Source: Ophiothrix spiculata (taxonomy: Eukaryota > Echinodermata > Ophiuroidea > Amphilepidida > Ophiotrichidae). Taken from it: a DNA stretch of 22,042 bases. How positions within the stretch are numbered: position 1 is the stretch's first letter; each line of letters opens with the position of its first letter. The stretch lies in the NCBI GenBank assembly GCA_000969725.1, contig JXSR01S034659.1. The stretch is one strand, 5' to 3'. A model generated the notes under the pieces. The model saw nothing but the letters and a program-made list of their open reading frames with translations. It did not search any database and was not told where the DNA came from. Shown here piece after piece: positions 12,301 to 18,599 of this stretch. The translations under genes were made by a program, and so were the position numbers.

Positions 12301-12626
12301 TTTCAAACCATGCATGCAATGCAATGTTCGTGATTTGTTGGAAGTTGTTTATTTCAGTAATAGAAATAGTTTTGCTATAAAATAGAATGAAAGACATACA
12401 AGTAACATAATGATTCCATTCATAATTCATATTCTTTAAAAAGTTATACTCTTTATCTATTTTCCATTTGTTTTTCCTTTATGTTCTCCACAGACTGTCA
12501 GATCTGAAAGCAGAATATGAACAATTTGCAACAGAAGAGAGACTGGAAAATGATGGTGACAAATATTTCCAAGGATTATTTCATCTTGTAGGGGACTTGA
12601 TAACACAACTGCAAGTCAAGTCCTAG
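250..12626 (+). CDS. SIL1: SIL1 nucleotide exchange factor for BiP (complete, 10 coding exons)
   Basis: Join of 250-396, 1336-1438, 2449-2549, 3420-3590, 5292-5477, 6233-6354, 7633-7900, 9685-9752, 10945-11106 and 12494-12626 gives 1461 nt, 486 residues plus TAG (human SIL1 is 461). SIL1 acts in the ER lumen, where it drives ADP release from BiP/GRP78; human loss causes Marinesco-Sjogren syndrome (established knowledge). Seen here: a signal peptide (residues 1 to about 32), an acidic stretch, and from about residue 178 an ARM-repeat domain. Recognisable family blocks are FNSSDASVEE, DLEYYVHQ, SNPHVQVVAIDGGAVQ, SSLLRHFPYAQQKFLQLGG and LLPAMLNQGWCDL. N-glycosylation sequons at N214 (FNSS) and N257 (LNHT) align with human FNSS and LNST. 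The protein ends in QVKS, without the KELR-like ER retention tail of the human protein. All introns are GT-AG with matched phases. Identification is firm; expression is not shown. Confidence 0.96.
456..923 (+). mobile_element. Probable 3' end of a LINE or related SINE, ending in (ATGT)n
   Basis: The block CCGTCCTTCGGAGGGGACGT, then TAAGTCGTCAGTCCCATATG and GGGAGAGTTACACCC, resembles a conserved 3' part of a dispersed retroposon seen in invertebrate genomes (recalled, not searched). The stretch runs on through AAATAGCATGTTAAATAAGC to the tetranucleotide run ATGT x5-6 at about 900-922, a typical tail for such elements. The 5' limit is a guess. No reverse transcriptase frame in the window. Confidence 0.45.
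1336..1438 (+). CDS. SIL1: SIL1 exon 2 (acidic N-terminal region)
   Basis: Acceptor ttattag, donor gtaaca. Encodes residues 50-83 plus the first base of codon 84. The stretch EIFQPTSEWQQIKAG, read across the junction, aligns with human EVFHPTHEWQALQPG. The acidic DKNEKGDDG segment before it is less conserved. Donor phase 1. Confidence 0.92.
1439..2100. other. SIL1 intron 2, first part: one short direct repeat
   Basis: AGGGTTAACACAACAACCAA at about 1895 and AGGGTTAACACAGCAGCCAA at about 1959 are near-identical, offset 64 bp. Nothing else is recognised. Confidence 0.5.
2101..2243. mobile_element. Candidate MITE with ATTTAATTCATGAA ends, 143 bp
   Basis: GTTGTATTTAATTCATGAAT at 2101-2120 and the reverse complement of 2221-2243 (GTTGTTGGATTTAATTCATG, then AAC) share a 13-bp perfect core, TTTAATTCATGAA, and the outer GTTG with a 2-3 base gap. 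No convincing target-site duplication. Confidence 0.45.
2449..2549 (+). CDS. SIL1: SIL1 exon 3
   Basis: Acceptor catttttag, donor gtgggt. Encodes residues 84-117. QAIPAGLHVRMSMETG followed by KEAKL aligns with human QAVPAGSHVRLNLQTG followed by EAKL. Donor phase 0. Confidence 0.93.
2550..3419. other. SIL1 intron 3, no feature seen
   Basis: AT-rich sequence with no recognisable repeat ends, RNA gene or alternative exon. Confidence 0.5.
3420..3590 (+). CDS. SIL1: SIL1 exon 4 (source of the partial copy downstream)
   Basis: Acceptor ttgatatag, donor gtaagg. Encodes residues 118-174; YFTQKELKDALKKFK matches human YTSQDLKSALAKFK. The charged tail DDVKDKEE precedes the ARM domain. The last 114 bases of this exon, and the first bases of its intron, recur 152 bp downstream. 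Donor phase 0. Confidence 0.92.
3629..3756 (+). pseudogene. Partial tandem copy of SIL1 exon 4 (dead exon fragment)
   Basis: Bases 3629-3756 repeat 3477-3604 at a constant offset of 152 bp with no indels. I count about 8 mismatches in roughly 125 bases (about 94% identity). The copy keeps the exon's 3' end and a usable donor (gaagag then gtaaag) but has no acceptor. In the ancestral frame one Lys codon (AAA) has become TAA. If the exon 4 acceptor were spliced to the copy's donor at 3743, the frame would hit TAG at 3645. Inclusion in mRNA would therefore truncate SIL1. Best read as a fairly recent local duplication now lying as intron sequence. Confidence 0.9.
3899..4044. mobile_element. Fold-back MITE-like element (146 bp)
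   Basis: The left end GATATACGAGCAAGATGC and the reverse complement of the right end, GATATATATACAAGCAAGAC, match with a small gap. Further inside, GACACTAACC, CTAGTTCAAA and TTTGAACTTCAGTGTC can pair around a centre near CAATTTG. No open frame. No clear target-site duplication was found, so the class is open. Confidence 0.5.
4347..4390 (+). repeat. Two tandem copies of a 22-bp unit
   Basis: The unit AATTAATCTAATTATGTAGATT appears twice back to back, followed by g. The last 8 bases (GTAGATTG) are also the left target-site copy of the hAT-type element that begins at 4391. Confidence 0.85.
4391..4729. mobile_element. hAT-type MITE, 339 bp
   Basis: Terminal inverted repeats of 15 bp: CAGTGGCGTAGCCAG on the left, and TAGTGGCGTAGCCAG as the reverse complement of the right end (14/15). 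An exact 8-bp duplication, GTAGATTG, flanks it at 4383-4390 and 4730-4737. An 8-bp target site and CAG-GGCG-type ends are hallmarks of the hAT superfamily. No transposase. Internally an 18-bp segment (GGGAAAAATTGGGAAGAA) occurs at 4461 and 4638, suggesting a diverged internal duplication. A run of about 18 C lies at 4428-4445. Confidence 0.88.
5292..5477 (+). CDS. SIL1: SIL1 exon 5 (start of the ARM domain)
   Basis: Acceptor tgtcttttag, donor gtttgt (a weaker donor). Encodes residues 175-236. VETDVEIMKKLIKRFNSSD aligns with human IETDMQIMVRLINKFNSSS, and DLEYYVHQ is identical. N214 lies in the conserved glycosylation sequon. Donor phase 0. Confidence 0.95.
5957..6049 (+). other. Possible alternative 3' exon of SIL1 (uncertain)
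   Basis: A good acceptor (tttttgtcttacag) precedes 30 sense codons in phase 0 with exon 5, ending in TGA at 6047-6049. The peptide runs ELKLNTDLQFQL, then a hydrophobic LVTGFFNLV stretch. It does not match SIL1. I see no polyadenylation signal just downstream and no strong internal donor. Splicing of exon 5 into it would make a truncated protein. It may be a cryptic site only. Confidence 0.2.
6233..6354 (+). CDS. SIL1: SIL1 exon 6
   Basis: Acceptor gtattttcag, donor gtaatg. Encodes residues 237-276 plus two bases of codon 277. DNARDLISIGGFHLILQALN aligns with human [20 protein letters not shown]. N257 is the second conserved glycosylation sequon (LNHT). Donor phase 2. Confidence 0.95.
6550..6680. 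repeat. Repeat-like fragment in intron 6, possibly tRNA/SINE-derived
   Basis: The segment with GGAGCACCCGGAGTAGAACC and GACCCGGGACTCATTGGTC recalls a dispersed invertebrate repeat carrying a decayed tRNA-like box B on the minus strand. The likeness is from memory and the box is weak. No ends could be set. The plus-strand open frame here is taken as chance. Confidence 0.25.
7633..7900 (+). CDS. SIL1: SIL1 exon 7 (central ARM repeats)
   Basis: Acceptor atttcttttcag, donor gtaagt. Encodes residues 277-366. This is the most conserved stretch: NPHVQVVAIDGGAVQSLL (human NPKVQVEAIEGGALQKLL), then KKALFATSSLLRHFPYAQ (human KKVLFALCSLLRHFPYAQ) and VTLLHDMLLE (human VTLLYDLVTE). Donor phase 0. Confidence 0.97.
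7974..8346. mobile_element. MITE-like element with 10-bp flanking repeats, 373 bp
   Basis: GATTTACACC occurs exactly at 7964-7973 and 8347-8356. Between the copies the left end begins CCGGGGGATACT and the right end, reversed, reads roughly AGGGAGGGTCACTTAC, a weak inverted match. The interior has the GGGCATTTTGG and GGGCGGCACATAT style of a repeat I have seen in marine deuterostome genomes (memory, not a search). It carries no gene. Confidence 0.5.
8385..9028 (+). repeat. Tandem duplication, two units of about 304 bp
   Basis: Copies at about 8385-8688 and 8725-9028, offset about 340 bp, separated by a short AT-rich spacer. Shared blocks include TTCATTATTTTGAGAGTT, GACTCTGACCTAATA, CTACATTATTGTAGATCA, GCTAGTACATTTTGACTAA and TTTTGTAGTTTTTTAGCTTT or close variants. 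There are several small indels. Non-coding, within SIL1 intron 7. Confidence 0.9.
9209..9444. mobile_element. piggyBac-type MITE (TTAA ends) containing a tRNA-like segment
   Basis: A perfect 13-bp inverted pair, TTAACCCTAACAG at 9209-9221 and CTGTTAGGGTTAA at 9432-9444, encloses a body of about 210 bp. Reading the outer TTAA as duplicated target leaves ends that begin CCC, the piggyBac pattern. The match beyond 13 bp is poor. Inside, about 9330-9398 (+), lie a box A-like TGGCTTGCTGTGGGTA and a box B-like GGTTTAAATCC, as in a tRNA-derived sequence. No transposase. Confidence 0.6.
9330..9398 (+). repeat. tRNA-like segment (SINE-type) inside the TTAA element
   Basis: Box A (TGGCTTGCTGTGGGTA) and box B (GGTTTAAATCC) lie about 40 bases apart in the right order. 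A loop TTGAGAA between CG-rich arms could be an anticodon loop. The acceptor stem does not pair well, so this is a decayed or SINE-type copy rather than a working tRNA gene. Confidence 0.45.
9685..9752 (+). CDS. SIL1: SIL1 exon 8 (short, acidic linker)
   Basis: Acceptor tttgacag, donor gtaagg. Encodes residues 367-388 plus two bases of codon 389: KHITESEPPDDDVGKERYNQYK. The acidic run and the terminal YNQYK align with human SPEKLQQYRQ. Donor phase 2. Confidence 0.9.
10253..10340 (-). repeat. tRNA-like sequence, probably tRNA-derived SINE or tRNA pseudogene
   Basis: On the minus strand a near-perfect box A (TAGCTCAGCGGTAGA) and a perfect box B (GGTTCGAGTCC) stand in order, and the ends TGCCTT and AAAGGCA can pair over 6 bp. 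The region between the anticodon arm (CTTCGTAATG, perhaps CGT) and the T arm is too long for a normal class I tRNA, and the anticodon stem pairs poorly. A T-rich stretch follows on the minus strand. It lies in SIL1 intron 8, antisense to the gene. Confidence 0.55.
10945..11106 (+). CDS. SIL1: SIL1 exon 9
   Basis: Acceptor tatctttttccag, donor gtgagt. Encodes residues 389-442 plus two bases of codon 443. LLPAMLNQGWCDLIPTLLEA and PDHDAREKVL match human [20 protein letters not shown] and PEHDAREKVL. Donor phase 2. Confidence 0.96.
11158..11300 (+). pseudogene. Degenerate, rearranged copies of SIL1 exon 9
   Basis: The part at 11165-11256 resembles the middle and 3' end of exon 9 plus the start of its intron: CCTGATCATGATCACATGG, ATGATGCAGCTT, GTTACAGCCATGTGAGCAA and AACTTGAGTTA each have a near match in exon 9 or just after it. 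The part at 11262-11300 resembles an earlier piece of the exon (GGAGTAATCTTACACCTACA against GGTGTGATCTGATACCTACA). The order of the pieces is reversed relative to the exon. Identity is clearly lower than for the exon 4 copy, so this is older. No intact frame. Confidence 0.7.
11311..11534. mobile_element. MITE with 30-bp inverted ends, Tc1/mariner-like (224 bp)
   Basis: Left end 11311-11340 and the reverse complement of 11505-11534 agree at about 26 of 30 bases, with the core CTATACTTTGAT-AACAC-AAATAG-C-GG. A TA at each outer edge fits a TA target site, but this cannot be told from part of the repeat. The middle is GC-richer (GCGCGTTGCATTGG, CGGCGCGCATG). No coding capacity. It lies in SIL1 intron 9 next to the old exon 9 fragments. 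Confidence 0.65.
11730..12065 (+). repeat. Diverged tandem duplication in intron 9
   Basis: The segment about 11730-11830 (CAAGGTTGTCAATATG, TGCTTGTCACAAAATTTT, AGTTTTGATATCAC) resembles about 11948-12060 (CAAGGTTTTTGACATA, TGCTTGTCACAGAATGTT, GTGTTTTGATCACC). A shorter perfect repeat, AGCTTAAAGCTGATGC twice, lies between at about 11857-11886. Non-coding. Confidence 0.55.
12494..12626 (+). CDS. SIL1: SIL1 exon 10 (C-terminus and stop)
   Basis: Acceptor ttctccacag. Completes codon 443 and encodes residues 444-486, ending TAG at 12624-12626. LSDLKAEYEQFATEE aligns with human LASLQAEYQVLASLE, and KYFQGLFHLVGDLITQL with human GYFQELLGSVNSLLKEL. The usual KELR-like end is replaced by QVKS. Confidence 0.95.
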
Positions 12627-12751
12627 CAGACACAAGCTTTCTATGTGTCACTAACTTTACTATGAAGTGTGTGCTTAACCTAAGAGCTTTCAGAATGGAA
12701 TCCTATTTCTAGAAGTAGTTGATCATCCCTGTTGGGGGGATGAGCTGTGAG

Positions 12752-12959
12752 CAGTGTTCCCGCTAAGGTTTTTGAGTTTGTGCCAAATTGACCATTTTGA
12801 CAAAGTTGAGGAGGCCCTTGCACCAAAATCACGGGCTGGGGATGAAAATTGTTTAAACTAAGAAATTCATCTTTTTCATATATCTTTAGAAACAGCTGTT
12901 GTGTCAATTTTCCCTGTTTTGGGGAAAATGGCACACCATACAGCCTTAGCAAAACACTG
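12752..12959. mobile_element. hAT-type MITE, 208 bp, just after the SIL1 stop
   Basis: Left end CAGTGTTCCCGCTAAGG and the reverse complement of the right end, CAGTGTTTTGCTAAGG, match except in the central CCC/TT part. Flanks are GCTGTGAG (12744-12751) and ACTGTGAG (12960-12967), a 7/8 target-site duplication. Ends and an 8-bp site fit hAT. It begins 125 bases after the stop codon, so it is probably transcribed in the 3' UTR. No coding capacity. Confidence 0.75.
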
Positions 12960-13788
12960 ACTGTGAGCGTGAAGGATAATCAGCAAGTATGCAGTGTGAG
13001 ACACTTTCCCAGCTGCTGGTTTAGATGGCATCAGACATTGAAACAAAGAGTAGCGTTATGCAATTCTTTGTTCACCCTTATCATACATTGTTGAATGTTG
13101 TTGTTTTAGGACAGAGAAACCATCACTTGTGCCGTGTCTGTTGAAGTGAAAATTAAGTCTTGCAGGATCGTTTTAAAGGGACCATAGAACCATCACATGG
13201 ATTGGATCAGTTTTGACTGAAATGTTGCCTTCTAGTAGGTGTGAATAATTTCTGCTATATATCACCACTAAACTCTTTATAACACAAACCCCTCATATAT
13301 CGTATCATTCTAAAACATCTTTCAAAGTCTCTCTCATGGTTGCTATGCCTATGACAAGTCATTTTTTGCAGAATTTTGAAAATTTTAAAATCTAGCTTCA
13401 AATGTGATAAAATACAGATTGGTCACTTTGTTTCATCATCAGGGTAAAGACAGTTGCTTTCATTCAGCTTTGCTGTGATGATTTTAAACTACCATGATAA
13501 TATTGTCAAGAAGTTGAACGATATGATCGCTGCAATTTGTAATGTGACAGCATTGGCAGATGTGACAGAGGCTGAATGTATCTTAACACTTACTAAAGGC
13601 ATCTTACTATTCATGTTAACATGCAAAATTCATTTGAACTGTGAAAAATGTAAGTCACAATAATTATACAAATATTACGTTCTTGTAGGGGCATGGTTAA
13701 AATTATTTCCAGAGGTGATCTGAAAGCCATGAAAAAGGCCTGAAGCAAAGCTGAGGGTATATGCATGATTTTGATATCACCAAGGGGG

Positions 13789-13990
13789 ATTGGGGGTATT
13801 CGGGTCCACTCGATTCACGCCAAAATCAACTCTTAGTAACGGGATTCCGTTGCGTGTAGAGACAAACCGCGCAAATAATATTTATGCAAATGATATGCAA
13901 CCTGCACGCAAAGCGTGTTTGTGTATTTTCAATATTCGCGCATTATGACAAGATGCAATACATCATCAACAAAACCGGAATACCCCCAAT
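13789..13990. mobile_element. Candidate MITE with ATTGGGGGTATTC ends
   Basis: ATTGGGGGTATTCGG at 13789-13803 pairs with CCGGAATACCCCCAAT at 13975-13990, about 14-15 bp. The interior is marked by CG-containing words (AACGGGATTCCGTTGCG, GCACGCAAAGCG, TATTCGCGCA) unlike its surroundings. I could not find a clear flanking duplication, so the type is open. Confidence 0.45.
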
Positions 13991-14412
13991 TTTGTCTCCA
14001 TGCCAGAAAAAAACAGTGAGGCTTAGTATCTCCCCTGTAAATCTATGGTTTAACAGGCTTTGTCTTTTGACAATTGCTGGCAAGCATTACATGGCTCTCC
14101 TGAACCTGTTTAGGTGAGCATATGGAGAGCAAAACAACGACTAAAGGCAATATAGATAGGAAACCTCGATTTCTAAGAGGAGCTCATAAGTGCTCAACTA
14201 AAGTAATTAAGGAGAGCAATTAAGAAGAGCAAAACTCTGTAGCGCCTTAAAAGACAATCCCTGGTTTAAGCTTAATTCCACCCACACATGTGTAGTTTAT
14301 TCCACATAGCTCCTCCTCAAGATAACCACAGCCATTACCAAATAAGTTTCAGCATGAACTTTACCTTTGTAACAATAGAGGCATATAAACCTCAGGTTAT
14401 AGCTTTAATAAA

Positions 14413-14937
14413 GATTAACTGGAACAAATATTCTCTCATGTTATTTTGCATTTCCGTGTCTGTACAGCTATTGAACTCTGAGGGGTTTAGAATACAACTT
14501 GTATCAACTATAATTGTCCTATAAAGTATTCAGATTTCAATTTGATATATAACACAGGAAGGCCACTACCGGTAATCAATTTAAAACTTTGTTACCACAG
14601 TAAATGTGCAAAACAAGCACATTTTCTCTTTTTGTATAGGACCTAAATATGAACCAGATATAAAAGTGTGTGGCCCCAACTAGAGGATCGCCATCTTATC
14701 CTCAACTTTGGAGTCAATTTGTACTGAACACCAAAATATCTTGTAAGTGTGCTTTAAATTAGGTTAAGGGAACTAAACTTTCAACAACAAAAAAAGGGCT
14801 TTGGGAACTAGAAACTATGCTTGAAATGAGAATCTATGGAGTAGCAAGCAAGGTGTGAAATGGGGATCTTGAAGGCAACTCAACTCACCCCTGTGACACC
14901 AGTTTCCATGTCAGCATGGAAATAGTACAATATTCAG
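14413..14937. other. Spacer, no gene seen
   Basis: AT-rich sequence without a recognisable frame, RNA gene or clear repeat ends. Around 14760-14900 the wording (AAGGGCTTTGGGAACTAG, AAATGGGGATCTTGAAGG) is loosely like the interior of the element at 7974-8346, which may mean a decayed relative. Confidence 0.3.
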
Positions 14938-15111
14938 ACCTGGGGCCGATTTCACTAACATTTAGAGATGGTCACTAACTCATTTTGATCGCTAAGTCCA
15001 AAAATGATCGCTAAATAGCGAGTATTTTTAACAATTTAGCTATCATTTTTGGAGTTAGCGATTAAAACGGGGGTTAGCGATCATCGCTAAATGTTAGTGA
15101 AATCGGGACCA
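14938..15111. mobile_element. Fold-back element with arms of about 75 bp
   Basis: Almost the whole element is self-complementary. Left arm blocks CCGATTTCACTAACATTTAG, GATCGCTAA and CCAAAAATGAT are mirrored on the right as CTAAATGTTAGTGAAATCGG, TTAGCGATC/TTAGCGATT and ATCATTTTTGG. The loop is around 15026-15040. The 9-bp AATATTCAG flanks it at 14929-14937 and 15112-15120, consistent with a target-site duplication; the exact left edge is uncertain by about 3 bases. GATCGCTAA-type words recur inside both arms. No coding capacity. Confidence 0.82.
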
Positions 15112-15120
15112 AATATTCAG

Positions 15121-15964
15121 TCTACTGTTTCCACGATGTTAGTGTGCCCTCTTCTTCAGGCTGGAAGCCCAAAACAACTTTCCTTGAATAAGTGTGTTTA
15201 TTATTATAAGTACATTTTTCATCAGACATACCATCTCTCTACAAATTTGCCTTTTCATTTTTTCTCATCACATCTACTCCTTTCAATATCAAAGTGCATC
15301 CCCTCTCTAGTAAGCCTATCTATGCTTGTCCTCTTCCCTTCTCTCCATGGATCTCTTTGACATAAGAGCAAGTGAGAATCAAGTCAAAATTTGAAGAATA
15401 CCAATGAAAGGTTTGAAAAGTCACCAAAACAGGCTAGAACAACCAAATGAACTGTAGTTTTGTACACAGAGGATGGAAATGAGCTTGCCCCATGCAACTC
15501 ACAATTCTTACCACGACCCAAATCCTCTGTGGAAAAGATATGAGACAAAGCAGATTCATGGAGAGGACAAAATCTAGTTCCAGATCCAGGCTCGTACCAG
15601 TGCCTGTACTCCTCCCATCTCCTCACCTATTGAATCTACCCCTCCTCCAATTAAGCCAAACATCATCTCTTCAAGCATCTTCTCCCCCGGTACCATTTTT
15701 TAGGAGTTACTTGCATTTATTTATTTATTTCACTATTCTTTATCCTGGGTTATCCCTTCAATGCACTAGCACTGTTCTTCCATGGAGCCCAGGTGACATC
15801 TGCTAACCTTATTTCTTCCTACCCCATTTTGTCTCACTTGAACATAGCAAACGAAGAGACGAGTCACTTTTCTTTACGTCGTGTGATGTCCACAGCCTTT
15901 TCCTCTACCATAAGGCCTACAGGAATAAACTTGGTAAAATGAATGGTCTTGAGATAATATCAAT
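15121..15964. other. Spacer, pyrimidine-rich, no gene seen
   Basis: Open frames here on both strands (for example 15492-15806 plus and 15384-15626 minus) give low-complexity Ser/Pro/Leu-rich peptides from CT-rich DNA and match no family I know. No splice-bounded coding exon or RNA gene is recognised. Confidence 0.4.
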
Positions 15965-16670
15965 CTCCAAAACTTTTGGGGTGTGGTCATTCAAGGTCAA
16001 AAAGTTACTTGAGGTCAAAACTCCAAAATGTTAAAAAAAAGTTGACCTGAGTTCATCCAAGGTCATTCCAAGGTCACATCTATGACTCTTGAACCTTTGA
16101 CCCATATGGATCAAGCTTGGACCATGGATAGGCCCTGATCAACGTAAGGGTCAATATAGGTCAGAAGGTTATAGAGGTGCAATTTCCAAATTGGCCAAAA
16201 AGTTGACCCGAGGCCATTCTAAGGTCATTCCAAGGTCACAGCAATAACTCATGAACCCTTTACCGTACCTGGATCAAACATGAACCATGGATAATCATTG
16301 ACCAACCCAAGGTCAATGGTCAGTCGTGGTCAAAAGGTCATTTGAGGTCACATTTCCAAAATGGTCAAAAAGTTGACATGTCATATCGAGGTCATGAGGC
16401 TGACTTAAGGTCAGCTAAAGTCATTTCAAACTAAGTGGCCACAACTCGTGAACCCGAAGTTGCCCCAGCATGGACCAAACTTGAACCATGAATAGCTCTT
16501 GGCCCAAGTTGTAACCTGATGGGGTCAGGAAAAGATCAATGTCATTTGAAGTCAAATCCTAATTTAATGTTAAATCTTATAAATAATAAGGAAGTTGACC
16601 TGAGACACCAAAGGTCTTTTCAATTTCACTGACACAGCTCGTTAAACCATGATCCCACATGGATCAAACA
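15965..16670. repeat. Tandem array of AGGTCA-rich units
   Basis: Anchors of the form AAGTTGAC at 16040, 16201, 16371 and 16593 mark diverged units of about 161, 170 and 222 bp, with a partial unit before them. Each unit repeats a similar order: GTTGAC, AGGTCA words, a CACAACTCGTGAACC-like block, CATGGATCAAAC or GGACCAAACTTGAACC, CCATGGATA. The pair AGGTCA-ttcca-AGGTCA at 16060-16076 and 16222-16238 is a direct repeat with 5-bp spacing. No frame is conserved. Likely a local satellite or a piece of a dispersed repeat. Confidence 0.75.
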
Positions 16671-16984
16671 TGTGACAAAATGTGTGACAGGGTGCTCAAA
16701 GGTTTTGGTTTGCATTTTTGTAATTTTTGGTACCGGATATTGATGGTTGGTTTTTGGCACACCCAATGAGCCCAACTTGCAAAATTTTGTGTATTTTGGA
16801 AAGTTTTGCCAAAATAGCACCCAATTTGCCAGCGATTGAGTGCTTTTTCTAGAAAAATAGTATTGATTATTGGTTGCAAACTCATGCTTTTCGAGGTATA
16901 GAGATGGTTAAAAGTCTACTTTTAGCATTCTTGTACAAATATTTTCTAATTTGAAGGGGATTGCTCAGACATACCCTGGAAAAA

Positions 16985-17085
16985 TCGAGTACAACTTGAA
17001 CACAATTATAGTACAGTTTTAGTACAAATATAGTACAAATTTGTGTACTATAAATGTACTCAAATTGTACTTAAATGATGTTCCA
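16985..17085. repeat. Imperfect palindrome built of GTAC/TAGTACAAA words
   Basis: Sequence around the centre CAAATTTG (about 17035-17042) reads similarly on both strands: the left arm, reversed, TTTGTACTATATTTGTACTA, against the right TTTGTGTACTATAAATGTAC, continuing outward with CTGTACTATAATTG against ATTGTACTTAAATG. Arms are about 40 bp with a 2-bp offset. It could be a decayed fold-back element or expanded GTAC words. Confidence 0.55.
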
Positions 17086-17479
17086 AATGTGCACCTTAGG
17101 AATGTTGAACTATTTTTGAACTGATTTTTAACTTTAGGTAATTTGGACGACTCATGCAGTGCAAAATCACCTGTTATGGCTATTAGCAGAGTCCCCCGGG
17201 GGGGGGGGGCTCCTGGAGCATAGGCCATATTTGTTAATATGCTTGAAGAACTTCAAAAATCCCCCTTGAGGATATTCTATCTGAGTCTCAGATTCTATAC
17301 TAAAAAATTGTTCCAATATGGTCCATATAGTTTTTGACCAGGCCATTCCGTCCCAGACCATATTATTGGGCCAAAAGCGCACTGTACTGATGACAGGCTG
17401 TTTATACTGCATTGAGTTCCAACAACCCGTCTCCAAAACATCGTTCCTGAGTTATAAACAAGTTTAGGTATGTCAGACA

Positions 17480-17753
17480 AGACGTGAAGAACTTTCTGGG
17501 GGAAGGAAGGCTAAAGTTCACGATCAGGAAGTGAAATCAAATGTCAGCAGGCTCAAGAAAGGTATTTTGCTGATGATGTGACTTGTGCCAAGTTTCTAAA
17601 CATAACACTGTGCGGAAATGCGTCAGAGAGTTTGCTGACTTGGCCATGCAAATTACCCAGGCAATTGCCAATTCTTGTTGATGACTCATACGGCCTACAC
17701 GCCGGGATCAAGCTCACTAATGCAACGCTGTCTTCAGCTTACAAGGCTTCAAA
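17480..17753 (+). other. Possible untranslated first exon of the downstream gene
   Basis: A strong donor (caaag then tgagtat, GT at 17754) ends this stretch, and a good acceptor lies at 19978-19979 just before the exon holding the next gene's start codon. Sequence before the donor has more CG than its surroundings. The 5' edge is a guess; I see no TATA box or Initiator I would defend. Confidence 0.25.
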
Positions 17754-18516
17754 GTGAGTATACCTTACATTTAATTAAACTGTAGGCCTTGTATGATTCG
17801 ATATACACCTTAACCAACCTTGGAAATAAGGAGATTTATATTTGTGATTTGATGCTGTATTACCATATTATCAGAAGGTACAAAATTGAGTGTTTTTAAA
17901 CAGCAGACAGCAAACACAAATTTAGGCTTATTTTGTAGGCCATTCACGCCTATTTATCTACCCAATTTTGCTTCTGCCTGTTACTTTGCAAACGACAGCT
18001 GTCAGTATCAAGTCTTAGACTTGCAGTTGGCCAGAGGTCTACAAATTGCCAAAAGATTGATTACCAATGGTTCTGCATTTGGAATGTTTATTCCTCGTAT
18101 TAGGCCTAATGAGTTTGTTAATATTTGTGTTATTGATTGTAGTATTTATCTATTAGGACTAAGTGAGGTATCATCACTGAGGGGTGCAGCATTAAATTAA
18201 GATCCCAAGTTGACTAATTATGATAGCTATGATAGCGATCGGCAAAATGGTTCACTTTATGTGACAGATTGCGATACCATGCTCCCATAATCTTGTGGCA
18301 AGGTTTACGTTATGTTTACGGTATCATACCAGATTGAAATTCAGCGGACACCGATTAGAGACCACATGACAATCAACCAGTGACCAGATGGTGTCCATAC
18401 AGAGACCGAGCATTGTCTGTTAACTGGAGAGACTCCAAACGCATGCCGTACGGGTTTAACTATATGACTCAATCATAGGCGATGCCTTATATAATCATGT
18501 CACATAACGATGACTG

Positions 18517-18585
18517 ACTTGGCAAACCAAGCATTTACCGATTAGAGCACGAACCTCATAATACAGAAGATTCTGGTTCGAGTAC
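18517..18585 (+). repeat. tRNA-like segment (CAT anticodon-like), probably SINE-derived
   Basis: TACCGATTAGAGCACGAACC recalls a D arm and box A, CTCATAA a Met-type anticodon loop, and GGTTCGAGT a T loop/box B. The T-arm part is doubled: ACAGAAGATTCTGGTTCGAG is followed directly by ACAGAAGTTTCTGGTTCAGA. The stems do not close well, so this is not called a working tRNA gene. Confidence 0.4.
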
Positions 18586-18599
18586 AGAAGTTTCTGGTT

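Larger units (their letters stand above)
12627..14412 (+). other. Probable SIL1 3' UTR and flank (end uncertain)
   Basis: No coding sequence recognised. The first canonical AATAAA I find on this strand after the stop is at 14407-14412, followed by a T/GT-rich stretch (catgttattttgcatttccg), which could be the poly(A) site. That would give a long 3' UTR of about 1.8 kb; an earlier non-canonical signal is equally possible. Two transposon-like elements (12752-12959, 13789-13990) lie inside. Confidence 0.3.

Noticed and set aside
15492-15806. 104-codon plus-strand open frame and the overlapping 80-codon minus frame
   Set aside because: Low-complexity product of CT-rich DNA; no homology recognised and no conserved splice structure.
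17886-18200. 104-codon plus-strand open frame
   Set aside because: Peptide matches no family I know, lacks splice context or a signal, and lies in a region best read as intron between a donor at 17754 and an acceptor at 19979.
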